In this document: positions 48,631 to 56,628 of the stretch, piece by piece
Layout of the letters: each line of letters begins with the position of its first letter
How positions within the stretch are numbered: the first letter of the stretch is position 1
Assembly: GCF_016806835.2 (NCBI RefSeq)
Contig: NZ_CP086111.1
Location: 5,759,471-5,823,470, forward strand
Reading direction: 5' to 3'
Length of the DNA: 64,000 nt
Origin: Skermanella rosea
Lineage (GTDB): Bacteria; Pseudomonadota; Alphaproteobacteria; Azospirillales; Azospirillaceae
Program-made: the position numbers and the translations under genes
Notes under the pieces: generated by a model
Databases searched by the model: none
What the model was told of the DNA's origin: nothing
The model's input: only the letters and a program-made list of their open reading frames with translations

Positions 48631-50088
48631 TCAGGCCGCCTTCCTGCCGGAGGCCTGGCCTTGCTGGCCCTGGCCGGCCTGGCGCTGCGCCCAGAGCTGC
48701 TGGAAGGTCTTTCCTTCGGGCGCCGGCATGTCGCGCCAGTCGGTCCACCCCCCGGCCAGCGGCAGCGAGCGGAAGCGGCCCTTGCGGCGGCCGAGCAGGC
48801 CCAGCACCCCGGTCATCATGTTGGCGCCCATGCGGTACAGCTTGGGCCGCTTGGCGAACCAGGCCCACAGGCCCAGCCCGTACCGGTAGGCCTGGGGCGC
48901 CATCTTGTTCTGGTACTCGCGCTCCCGCCAGTGCCGCATCATGCGGGGCAGGGGGATGCGCATGGGACAGACGCTCTCGCACTTGCCGCAGAAGGTCGAG
49001 GCGTTCGGCAGGTGGCCGGCCTCCTGGACGCCGATCAGGCTGGGCGTCAGCACCGACCCCATGGGTCCTGGATAGACCCAGCCATAGGCATGGCCCCCCA
49101 CGGCGCCGTAGACGGGGCAGTGGTTCATGCAGGCGCCGCACCGGATGCAGCGCAGCATGTCCTGGAACTCGGTGCCCAGCATGCCGGTACGGCCGTTGTC
49201 CAGCAGCACCACGTGGAACTGCTCCGGCCCGTCCAGGTCTTCCGGCCGCCGCGGCCCGGTCGAGAAGGTCGTGTAGGAGGAGAACTCCTGGCCCGTCGCC
49301 GAGCGGGCCAGGACGCGCAGGATGGTCGAGGCATCCTCCAGCGTCGGGACGACCTTTTCCAGGCTGGCCAGCACGATATGGACCTTGGGCAGGGTCTGGG
49401 TCAGGTCGCCGTTGCCCTCGTTGGTCACGATCACCGTGGAGCCGGTCTCGGCGATCAGGAAGTTGGCCCCGGTGATGCCGACATCGGCGGCCAGGAACTT
49501 CTGGCGCAGCATCTGCCGCGCCTCGTTGACCAGCGCCCGCGGCTCCTCCAGCGAGCGCTTCGGGTCCAGGGCCGTATGGGTCTTCATGAAGGTGGCGGCC
49601 ACGTCCTCCTTGTTGAGGTGGACGGCCGGCGCGATGATGTGGCTGGGCGCTTCCTTGCGGAGCTGGATGATGTACTCGCCCAGGTCGGTCTCGACCGGCT
49701 CCAGGCCGTTCTTCTCCAGGTGGTCGTTGAGCTCGATCTCCTCCGCGATCATCGACTTGCCTTTGGTCACGACCTTGGCGTCGACGGAACGGCAGATCCG
49801 GAGGATGGCGTCGCGCGCCTCGCCGGGCGTGCGGCACCAATGGACATGGCCGCCGTCGGCCGTGACCTTGTCCTCGAACCGTTCGAGATAGAGGTCGAGA
49901 TGCTCGAGCACATGGTTCTTGATGTCGCGCGCCTGGTCGCGCAGCAGATCGAACTCCGGCAGGCGGCCGATCGCCCGCGTCCGCTTGTCCTGGAATCCGA
50001 CCTTCATCTTGCCCAGCGCCTTCTGGAGGCGTTCGTCCGCCAGCGCGCCGTGGGCATTGTCCTTGAAGGCGTGACTCGTGCTCTGCAT
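48631..50088 (-). CDS. lutB: Lactate utilization iron-sulfur protein LutB
   Basis: A 485-residue protein combining an N-terminal LUD domain with a ferredoxin part. The two 4Fe-4S clusters are made by CIRCGACMNHCPVY and the FCGKCESVCPM motif further on (residues about 310-370). TKGKSMIAEEIELNDHLE and GITGANFLIAETGSTVIV are family landmarks. It passes electrons from lactate oxidation. It lies between lutA and lutC. Confidence 0.94.
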   Translation of the reverse strand: MQSTSHAFKDNAHGALADERLQKALGKMKVGFQDKRTRAIGRLPEFDLLRDQARDIKNHVLEHLDLYLERFEDKVTADGGHVHWCRTPGEARDAILRICRSVDAKVVTKGKSMIAEEIELNDHLEKNGLEPVETDLGEYIIQLRKEAPSHIIAPAVHLNKEDVAATFMKTHTALDPKRSLEEPRALVNEARQMLRQKFLAADVGITGANFLIAETGSTVIVTNEGNGDLTQTLPKVHIVLASLEKVVPTLEDASTILRVLARSATGQEFSSYTTFSTGPRRPEDLDGPEQFHVVLLDNGRTGMLGTEFQDMLRCIRCGACMNHCPVYGAVGGHAYGWVYPGPMGSVLTPSLIGVQEAGHLPNASTFCGKCESVCPMRIPLPRMMRHWREREYQNKMAPQAYRYGLGLWAWFAKRPKLYRMGANMMTGVLGLLGRRKGRFRSLPLAGGWTDWRDMPAPEGKTFQQLWAQRQAGQGQQGQASGRKAA

Positions 50089-50150
50089 CTCAGGCTTTCC
50101 TCAACACTCGACCGGAATTCTCCGATCCCGGGCCAATCATATACCGCACA

Positions 50151-50930
50151 TCAGCGGGCGCGGGTGTCGCCGATCGGCGGCGCTTCGTCGGCCATCCCGG
50201 CCAGCACTTCGGCGACGTGCCGCACCTTCACCGCGGCGCCCTCGCGCTTCAGCTTGCCCGCCATGTTCAGCAGGCAGCCCATGTCGCCGGCGAGCAGCGT
50301 GTCCGCCCCGGTCCGCTGGATGTCGGCGATCTTCTCGCCGACCATCTTGTTGGAGATCTCCGGGTACTTGATGCAGAAGGTGCCGCCGAACCCGCAACAG
50401 ACCTCCGCTCCCGGCAGTTCCGCCACCGTAAGCCCCTCGACCGAGCGCAGCAGCGCGCGCGGCTGCTGCTTCACCCCCAGCTCGCGCAGCCCGGAGCAGC
50501 TGTCATGGTAGGTGATGGTGCCGTCGTAGCGGGCCTCGACCCCGTCCAGCCCCAGGACGTCCACCAGGAAGGAGACCAGCTCGTAGGTCCTGTGCTTCAG
50601 GTGGGCGGCGCGCTGGGCCCAGTCCGGCTCGTCCGCGAACAGCTCGCCGTAATGCTCCTTGATCATGCCCGCGCACGACCCGCTGGGGGCGACCACATAG
50701 TCGAAGCCTTCGAACGCCTCGATCACGCCGCGGGCGATCTCCTTGGTGTCCGCCCGGGCGCCCGAATTGTAGGCCGGCTGGCCGCAGCAGGTCTGGGACG
50801 CCGGGACTTCCACCGAGCACCCCGCGTCCTCCAGCAGCTTGACCGCCGCGAAACCCACGGTCGGCCGGAACAGGTCGACCAGGCAAGTCACAAAAAGCCC
50901 CACCCGGGGCGTCTTCATCGCGCTGTCCAT
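50151..50930 (-). CDS. lutA: Lactate utilization protein LutA
   Basis: A 259-residue protein with the two CCG (cysteine-rich) domains of the lactate/glycolate oxidase iron-sulfur family: PASQTCCGQPAYNSG and LPGAEVCCGFGGTFC. First gene of the lut operon (A, B, C), with a 62-base gap before lutB. It acts with LutB and LutC as L-lactate dehydrogenase. A palindrome at 51008-51018 upstream looks like an LldR/FadR-type operator. Confidence 0.94.
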   Translation of the reverse strand: MDSAMKTPRVGLFVTCLVDLFRPTVGFAAVKLLEDAGCSVEVPASQTCCGQPAYNSGARADTKEIARGVIEAFEGFDYVVAPSGSCAGMIKEHYGELFADEPDWAQRAAHLKHRTYELVSFLVDVLGLDGVEARYDGTITYHDSCSGLRELGVKQQPRALLRSVEGLTVAELPGAEVCCGFGGTFCIKYPEISNKMVGEKIADIQRTGADTLLAGDMGCLLNMAGKLKREGAAVKVRHVAEVLAGMADEAPPIGDTRAR

Positions 50931-51007
50931 TGTTTCCGTCCCTGCGGCTCCGGTCCTCCGGCCCTGGAAGTCCAGGCCGTTTCGGTATCCTGTGCCGTGT
51001 AATTAGT

Positions 51008-51018
51008 TGGTATTACCA
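51008..51018. promoter_or_regulatory. GntR (FadR/LldR-type) operator candidate upstream of lutA
   Basis: TGGTATTACCA is a perfect palindrome of the form TGGT-N3-ACCA, which GntR regulators of the FadR subfamily (LldR, PdhR) bind. It lies 78 bases before the lutA start. Confidence 0.65.
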
Positions 51019-51047
51019 GGTGAGGCAACCGCCATCGCCCCGGCGCA

Positions 51048-52277
51048 TCAGCCGATCGGCGCCGCCGCGCGCGGGATCAGCAGATGGTAGCGCCCGGGGC
51101 TCCGCATCTTGCCGGCCCTCAGCTCGGCTTCGGGGCCATGGCCCCAGAACACGTCGCCGCGCACGACGCCCCGGATGGCGCCGCCGGTGTCCTGCGCCAC
51201 CATCAGGCGGCGGACCCGCGCGCCGGCATCGAGCGGATCCTGGGCGTCGAGCCAGACCGGCACGCCGTAGGGCACGAAGGACCGGTCGACCGCAAGGCTG
51301 CGGCCCGGCGTCAGGGCGACGCCCTGGGCGCCCACCGGACCCTCGCCGGAGAGCGGCCGGAAGAAGACGAAGGAGGGGTTGCGGTTCATCAGGTCGGCGG
51401 CCTCGTCCGGGTGGGCCTCCAGCCACTCCCGGATCGACTGCATCGACACGGTCTCGCGGGTCAGGGCGCCGCGGGCGATCAGTTCCCGGCCGATCGCGAC
51501 ATAGGGATGTCCGTTCTGCCCGTCGTAGCCGACGCGGACGGTGCTGCCGTCCTCCATCACGACCCGGCCCGATCCCTGGATGTGCAGGAAGAAGGCATCA
51601 ATGGGATCGTCGACCCAGACCATTTCCAGGCCACGGCCCTTCAGGGCGCCGTCCTCGATCTTCGCGCGGTCCTCGTAGGGGCGCAGCCGCCCGTCGACGA
51701 CGCGCCCGGCGATCCGTTCTCCCTTCATGGCGTCGCGGAACTCGCCCAGGTCGACCATCACGAGGTCGGCGGGCTTGCGGTAGAGCGGCACGGAGTAGCG
51801 GCCGCCGGGCAGGGCGGAGCCGCGCAGCTCCGCCTCGTAGTAGCCGGTGAACAGGCCCTCGGGCTTGTCGTTGTCGGCCGCGGCGTAGGGCAGGAACCAG
51901 GTCTCGAAAAAGGTCCGGGCGGCGGCGTGGTCGCCGCGCGGCACCCGCGCCAGCGCCTCGCAGGGGGCGATCCAGTCGGCGATCCTGCCGGCGGCGCCCA
52001 GCTGCCGGTCATGGGGCTGGACCACCAGCTTGCCGCACGACCGGGCGAAGGCGTCGAGCGCGTCGGCCTGGCCGTCGGCCTGCCAGCCCGGCAGGTCCTC
52101 GAATCGCGCCGGGGTCAGCGTCAGCTTCGGCGGAACGACCTCCGCTTCCTTCGGCGCCTCCGGCGCGCACGCCGCCAGGAGGAACGCCAGCAGAACGGCC
52201 GGCACCGCGGCGAGCGCGGTGCCGGTCCGGCGAATCGGTCCGGCCGCACGGCCGGTCTTCATGAAACGAGAGAGCAT
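51048..52277 (-). CDS. mltA: Membrane-bound lytic murein transglycosylase MltA
   Basis: A 409-residue outer-membrane lipoprotein that cuts peptidoglycan to give anhydro-muropeptides. Signal and lipobox are near residues 25-37 (LLAFLLAACAPE). The MltA domain has FTGYYEAELRGS, FFLHIQGSGRVVMEDG, and the 3D domain with the catalytic Asp in VAQDTGGAIRGVVRGDVFWG. Its ATG at 52277 is 42 bases from the Tim44-like gene stop; both form one unit. Confidence 0.94.
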   Translation of the reverse strand: MLSRFMKTGRAAGPIRRTGTALAAVPAVLLAFLLAACAPEAPKEAEVVPPKLTLTPARFEDLPGWQADGQADALDAFARSCGKLVVQPHDRQLGAAGRIADWIAPCEALARVPRGDHAAARTFFETWFLPYAAADNDKPEGLFTGYYEAELRGSALPGGRYSVPLYRKPADLVMVDLGEFRDAMKGERIAGRVVDGRLRPYEDRAKIEDGALKGRGLEMVWVDDPIDAFFLHIQGSGRVVMEDGSTVRVGYDGQNGHPYVAIGRELIARGALTRETVSMQSIREWLEAHPDEAADLMNRNPSFVFFRPLSGEGPVGAQGVALTPGRSLAVDRSFVPYGVPVWLDAQDPLDAGARVRRLMVAQDTGGAIRGVVRGDVFWGHGPEAELRAGKMRSPGRYHLLIPRAAAPIG

Positions 52278-52319
52278 GTACCCAATCGGACCCGTGGCCG
52301 GTCAGTTCGGTTCGGACTG

Positions 52320-53000
52320 TCAGTTCGGGACGCGGGTCTCGATCAGGGTCCAGTTGGGGTTCCGTGACCGCGTGTTGCGCGCGAAGGTCCAGATGTCCAC
52401 GACCTCCAGCGGCTGTTCGGGATCGCCGTCGATCACCTCGCCCGCCTTGTCGCGCGTGATGTTGACCTGGTCGCTGACGAACTTGACCGTCACGAAGGCG
52501 GTCCGGCCTTCCATGCGGGCCTCGATCACGTCCGAGTCGCGAACGCCGATCACCTGGGTCTCCAGGGTCTCGCCGGCGGCCTGCCGGTTGCGGATCGCGG
52601 CTGCGAAATTGTCATAGACATCGTCGCTCAGCAGCGGCCGGAGGGTCGGCGTGTCACCCTGCGCGAAGGCGGTCACGATCATCTCGAACGCGGCGCGGGC
52701 GCCCTGGACGAAAGTCTTCTCGTCGAAGGTCGGATCGTTGGCCTGGATCTGCGCGATGCCGGCCGCGAGCGAGTAGGGCTCGTCGGGCGACGGCGGCGGC
52801 AGGTCCACGGGCATGCGACCGCGATCCGGCAGCGTCACAACGTTGTCTCCACTCTCCTGGCCGGGCCGCGGAGAATACGGGTTGGGTCGCTGGCGCTCCT
52901 CACCGTGACGCCGGCCCAAAACGCCGCGCAGCCGATACACGAGAAAGGCTGCGATCATGGCGAATATCAGGATATCGATGAAATAAAACCCCTCGCCCAT
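52320..53000 (-). CDS. Tim44/TimA-family protein
   Basis: A 226-residue protein with an N-terminal membrane anchor (FYFIDILIFAMIAAFLVYRL), a Pro-rich linker and a Tim44-like domain (FDEKTFVQGARAAFEMIVTAFAQGDTPTLRPLLSDDVYDNFAAAI). The alphaproteobacterial member is called TimA and is thought to act in membrane protein assembly. It is divergent from fxsA and close to secB, a common grouping in this class. Confidence 0.92.
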   Translation of the reverse strand: MGEGFYFIDILIFAMIAAFLVYRLRGVLGRRHGEERQRPNPYSPRPGQESGDNVVTLPDRGRMPVDLPPPSPDEPYSLAAGIAQIQANDPTFDEKTFVQGARAAFEMIVTAFAQGDTPTLRPLLSDDVYDNFAAAIRNRQAAGETLETQVIGVRDSDVIEARMEGRTAFVTVKFVSDQVNITRDKAGEVIDGDPEQPLEVVDIWTFARNTRSRNPNWTLIETRVPN

Positions 53001-53090
53001 TGAACATGTCCTGGTCGGTTCGCCCTAGACCGTCAGCCGGGCGCGTATTAACTGTACCGCGTGAAGAGCGTATGTGTACGGTGTCAGCCG

Positions 53091-53120
53091 AATCCCCGTA
53101 CCGGTAATCCCCGTACCGGT
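53091..53120. repeat. 15-bp tandem repeat (two copies)
   Basis: AATCCCCGTACCGGT occurs twice without gap (53091-53105, 53106-53120) in the 178-base divergent promoter region between the Tim44-like gene and fxsA. Confidence 0.95.
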
Positions 53121-53178
53121 TTCGACAAACGCCTCTTTTCGTAGATAGGCCGTTACCGGGGAAAGAGCAAGGACACGC

Positions 53179-53727
53179 ATGTACATCCTACTCGCATTCA
53201 TCATCCTTCCGATCATCGAGATAGCCGTATTCATTCAGGTGGGCGGCTTGATCGGTCTGTGGCCGACCCTTGCCTTGATCCTCCTGACGGCTTTCGCCGG
53301 GGCGGCTCTCCTGCGCGTGCAGGGCTTCGCCGTGGCCCGGCGGGCTCAGGAGAGCCTTGCCCGCAACGAACTGCCGGTCGCCGAGGTGTTCGACGGTTTC
53401 TGCCTGGTCGCCGCGGGAGTGCTCCTGCTGACGCCGGGCTTCGTGACGGATACGCTCGGCGCCCTGCTTTTCATCCCGGCCTTCCGGGGTTTTCTTCGCC
53501 GCCGCCTGATCGCCCTGCTGGGCAAGCGCGGCGGCATGCGCGTGTTCGTCGACGGGACGGAGGTGAATCCCGACGATCCCTTCGCCCGCAGGACCAACAG
53601 GCCGCCGCCCGGCGTCATCGAGGGGGAATTCACCGATGTCACGCCCGGTCCGGCGGACCGGACCGACCTTCCGCCGCCCGACAGCCCCCCGCCCGACAGC
53701 CGCTGGCGCCCTCCCCATAACCGGTAA
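53179..53727 (+). CDS. fxsA: FxsA family membrane protein
   Basis: A 182-residue protein. The N-terminal 110 residues carry about three to four hydrophobic helices with the FxsA pattern LLAFIILPIIEIAVFIQVGGLIG and LLLTPGFVTDTLGALLFIP. A soluble Arg- and Pro-rich tail follows (about 115-182). FxsA suppresses F-plasmid exclusion of phage T7 in E. coli; its normal role is unclear. ATG at 53179 begins the conserved part. The phosphatase gene follows in 9 bases. Confidence 0.9.
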   Translation: MYILLAFIILPIIEIAVFIQVGGLIGLWPTLALILLTAFAGAALLRVQGFAVARRAQESLARNELPVAEVFDGFCLVAAGVLLLTPGFVTDTLGALLFIPAFRGFLRRRLIALLGKRGGMRVFVDGTEVNPDDPFARRTNRPPPGVIEGEFTDVTPGPADRTDLPPPDSPPPDSRWRPPHNR

Positions 53728-53736
53728 CGTCACATC

Positions 53737-54288
53737 ATGCTTCTGATCCGCCATGGACAATCCGAGTTCAACGCCGCCTTCGCGGTCCGGCGCGTCGATC
53801 CCGGATTGATCGACCCCGGCCTGACCGAGACCGGCCGCGCCCAGGCGCTGGCCGCCGCGGCCCAGCTGTCCGACCGGGGGCTCAGACGCCTGCTGGCGAG
53901 CCCCTACACGCGGGCTCTCCAGACCGCCTCGATCATCGCCGAGGTGCTCGAACTGCCGATCGAGGTCCAGCCCATCCTGGGCGAGCACGCCCATTTCATG
54001 TGCGACATCGGGACGCCCCGCTCGGAGTTGGAAAAGCAGTGGCCCTACCTGGCGTTCGACCACGTGCCGGAGATCTGGTGGCCCGACCAGGAGGAGAACG
54101 AGGACGGCGTCATGATGCGCGCGGCAGAGTTCCGCGCCATCGCCGCCGGGATGAGGGACGAGCGCCATGTCGGCGTCGTCAGCCACTGGGGCTTCATCCG
54201 CGCCCTGACCGGGGAGGAGGTGACGAACTGCGCCATCGTGGAGTTCGACCCCCGCGGGGCTCCGGCCCGGCTGCCGCCCGTACCGTGA
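53737..54288 (+). CDS. Histidine phosphatase family protein
   Basis: A 183-residue phosphoglycerate-mutase-like phosphatase with LLIRHGQSEFN (phospho-acceptor histidine), SPYTRALQTASII and a second catalytic histidine in VVSHWGFIRAL. Substrate unknown. It is a different branch from the phosphatase at 10227. It follows fxsA by 9 bases and precedes secB, so it is probably cotranscribed with fxsA. Confidence 0.9.
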   Translation: MLLIRHGQSEFNAAFAVRRVDPGLIDPGLTETGRAQALAAAAQLSDRGLRRLLASPYTRALQTASIIAEVLELPIEVQPILGEHAHFMCDIGTPRSELEKQWPYLAFDHVPEIWWPDQEENEDGVMMRAAEFRAIAAGMRDERHVGVVSHWGFIRALTGEEVTNCAIVEFDPRGAPARLPPVP

Positions 54289-54406
54289 CCCGGCGGCACC
54301 CGTTCATTGCCGTGCCCCGCGGTTCCGTGCTAGCCACAGCACCAGACGCGCAGAACCGATACGAACCGCGCATGCGCCATTTCAACGCGCTCACCAGGAG
54401 ATCACC

Positions 54407-54877
54407 ATGACCGACCAGTCCGGCGCCGGCCAGAGCCGCCCCACCGCCCTGCCGATCGTCATCAACGCCCAGTACGTCAAGGACTTCTCGTTCGAGAACC
54501 CCAACGCCCCGCAGACCCTGCTGCCCGGCCAGCCGGCTCCCCAGGTCTCGGTCGGCGTCGATGTCCGCAGCCAGCAGGTCGGCGAGACCCTCTACGAGGT
54601 CGTGCTGGAGATGCGCTGCGAGGCGAAGGTCGGCGAGAACACCGCGTTCCTGGTCGAGCTGTCCTATGCCGGCCTGTTCACCCTCCAGGGCCTCGCCGAC
54701 GAGCATATCCGTCCAGTGCTGCTGATCGAGGGTCCGCGCCTGCTGTTCCCGTTCGCCCGGGCGATCGTCGCCGACGCGACCCGCGACGGCGGTTATCCGC
54801 CGCTGATGATCAACCCGATCGACTTCACCGACCTCTACCGCCGCCAGACCGCCCCGCAGCAACCGACGACGGCCTGA
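54407..54877 (+). CDS. secB: Protein export chaperone SecB
   Basis: A 156-residue SecB chaperone. LPIVINAQYVKDFSFENPNAP at the start and QVGETLYEVVLEMRCEAKVGENTAFLVELSYAGLF are the family core; the C-terminal NPIDFTDLYRRQ contacts SecA. It keeps preproteins unfolded for export. ATG at 54407 is preceded by AGGAG. A 20-bp perfect hairpin ends its transcript. Confidence 0.97.
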   Translation: MTDQSGAGQSRPTALPIVINAQYVKDFSFENPNAPQTLLPGQPAPQVSVGVDVRSQQVGETLYEVVLEMRCEAKVGENTAFLVELSYAGLFTLQGLADEHIRPVLLIEGPRLLFPFARAIVADATRDGGYPPLMINPIDFTDLYRRQTAPQQPTTA

Positions 54878-54950
54878 ACACTGGTTCCCGGCGGAGGGTG
54901 CGCGTCCCGCGCACCGTGGGCGGCGGGCCGCCGCCCTTCCCACACGGAAT

Positions 54951-54999
54951 GAAAAAGGCCTTTGCCTCTCCCGCGCGGAGAGAGGCAAAGGCCTTTTTC
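54951..54999. terminator. Bidirectional intrinsic terminator between secB and rho
   Basis: Perfect 20-bp stem: 54951-54970 pairs with 54980-54999, loop 9 bases. The stem ends carry runs of five A and five T, so it works for both convergent genes. Confidence 0.95.
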
Positions 55000-55017
55000 A
55001 TGTCCGCCGGAAGCGGA

Positions 55018-56274
55018 TTACTGGTTCATCGAGTCGAAGAACTCGGAATTGCTCTTGGTGTGCTTCAGCTTGTCCAGCAGGAAGTCGACCGAGTCCGTGA
55101 CGCCCATGGGCATCAGGATGCGGCGCAGGACCCACATCTTGGAGATCGTCGCCTTGTCGACCAGCAACTCTTCCTTGCGGGTGCCCGACTTGGTGATGTC
55201 GATCGCCGGGAAGGTGCGCTTGTCGCTGATCTTGCGGTCCAGGATGATCTCGGAGTTGCCGGTGCCCTTGAACTCCTCGAAGATCACCTCGTCCATGCGG
55301 GACCCGGTATCGATCAGCGCGGTCGCGATGATGGTCAGCGAGCCGCCTTCCTCGATGTTGCGGGCGGCGCCGAAGAAGCGCTTCGGGCGCTGCAGGGCAT
55401 TGGCGTCTACGCCGCCGGTCAGCACCTTGCCGGAGCTGGGGACGACCGTGTTGTAGGCGCGCGCCAGGCGGGTGATGCTGTCCAGCAGGATCACGACGTC
55501 GCGCTTGTGCTCGACCAGCCGCTTGGCCTTCTCGATCACCATCTCGGCGACCTGCACGTGCCGGGCCGCCGGCTCATCGAAGGTGGAGCTGACGACCTCG
55601 CCGCGCACGCTGCGCGCCATGTCGGTCACTTCCTCCGGCCGCTCGTCGATCAGCAGGACGATCAGGTAGACTTCGGGATGATTCTGGGCGATCGAGTGGG
55701 CGATGTTCTGGAGCATCACCGTCTTGCCGGTGCGCGGCGGCGCCACGACCAGCGCGCGCTGGCCCTTGCCCAGGGGGGCGACCAGGTCGATGATCCGGCC
55801 GGTGAAGTTCTTCTTGGTCGGATCCTCGATTTCCATGTTCAGCCGCTCTTCCGGATAGAGCGGGGTCAGGTTGTCGAAGTTGATCCGGTGCCGGACCTTG
55901 TCCGGGCTGTCGAAATTGATCGTGTTGACCTTGAGCAGCGCGAAATAGCGCTCGCCGTCCTTCGGCGCCCGGATCTGCCCCTCGACCGTGTCGCCGGTGC
56001 GCAGGCCGAAGCGGCGCACCTGGCTCGGGCTGACATAGATGTCGTCCGGACCGGGCAGGTAGTTGGACTCCGGAGAGCGCAGGAATCCGAAGCCGTCCTG
56101 GAGGATCTCCAGCACGCCGTCCCCGAAGATCGGCACCTCGTTGTCGGCGAGCTGCTTCAGGATGGCGAACATCATGTCTTGCTTGCGCAAGGTGCTGGCG
56201 TTCTCGATCTGTAATTCTTCGGCGAACGCCAGTAACTCGGCAGGCGTCTTACATTTCAACTCTTGGAGGTTCAT
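55018..56274 (-). CDS. rho: Transcription termination factor Rho
   Basis: A 418-residue hexameric RNA helicase that ends transcripts. It starts [20 protein letters not shown], has the RNA-binding cold-shock-like domain ([24 protein letters not shown]) and the P-loop APPRTGKT, the Walker B region [18 protein letters not shown], and the Q/R-loop parts. The frame extends upstream but is not conserved there. A leader of about 150 bases separates the start from a likely promoter at 56428-56460, as expected for rho autoregulation. Confidence 0.97.
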   Translation of the reverse strand: MNLQELKCKTPAELLAFAEELQIENASTLRKQDMMFAILKQLADNEVPIFGDGVLEILQDGFGFLRSPESNYLPGPDDIYVSPSQVRRFGLRTGDTVEGQIRAPKDGERYFALLKVNTINFDSPDKVRHRINFDNLTPLYPEERLNMEIEDPTKKNFTGRIIDLVAPLGKGQRALVVAPPRTGKTVMLQNIAHSIAQNHPEVYLIVLLIDERPEEVTDMARSVRGEVVSSTFDEPAARHVQVAEMVIEKAKRLVEHKRDVVILLDSITRLARAYNTVVPSSGKVLTGGVDANALQRPKRFFGAARNIEEGGSLTIIATALIDTGSRMDEVIFEEFKGTGNSEIILDRKISDKRTFPAIDITKSGTRKEELLVDKATISKMWVLRRILMPMGVTDSVDFLLDKLKHTKSNSEFFDSMNQ

Positions 56275-56427
56275 CGGGAGCCTGTGGGGGACGGGAGCGG
56301 CAGTTGAATGCCGGGCGCAGTTGCTTGGGCAGCGCGGCAGAGAGGAGGCTATCGGCCGTCGGAGCATCCCCGGGCGGGACGCTTGAGAATATGCTTTAGG
56401 ATTCTCGGGATTGGGCCTTCTGATGAA

Positions 56428-56460
56428 GATATAGTTATACGAACCGGATTGACAAGTCAA
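56428..56460 (-). promoter_or_regulatory. Likely rho promoter
   Basis: On the minus strand a TTGACT/TTGTCA -35 cluster (56460-56450) lies 15-16 bases from TATAAC or TATATC (56439-56428). It is AT-rich in an otherwise GC-rich gap. The rest of the 354-base rho / P-ATPase gap (56275-56628) is the rho leader and an upstream region with no gene that I can see. Confidence 0.55.
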
Positions 56461-56628
56461 ACGAAACCGGAACTGTACCGAAGCTCTATATCCGCGGATA
56501 GGTGCTCGGGTCCCGATATGGCCACTGCGGCGGGTTGTCGCTGGGATGCCCGATGACGCACGATTGCGCTCGTGATCCCGCCTGCGGAAACCAACTGAGG
56601 CTCAGGGCCAACAATCGTGGAGGACATC

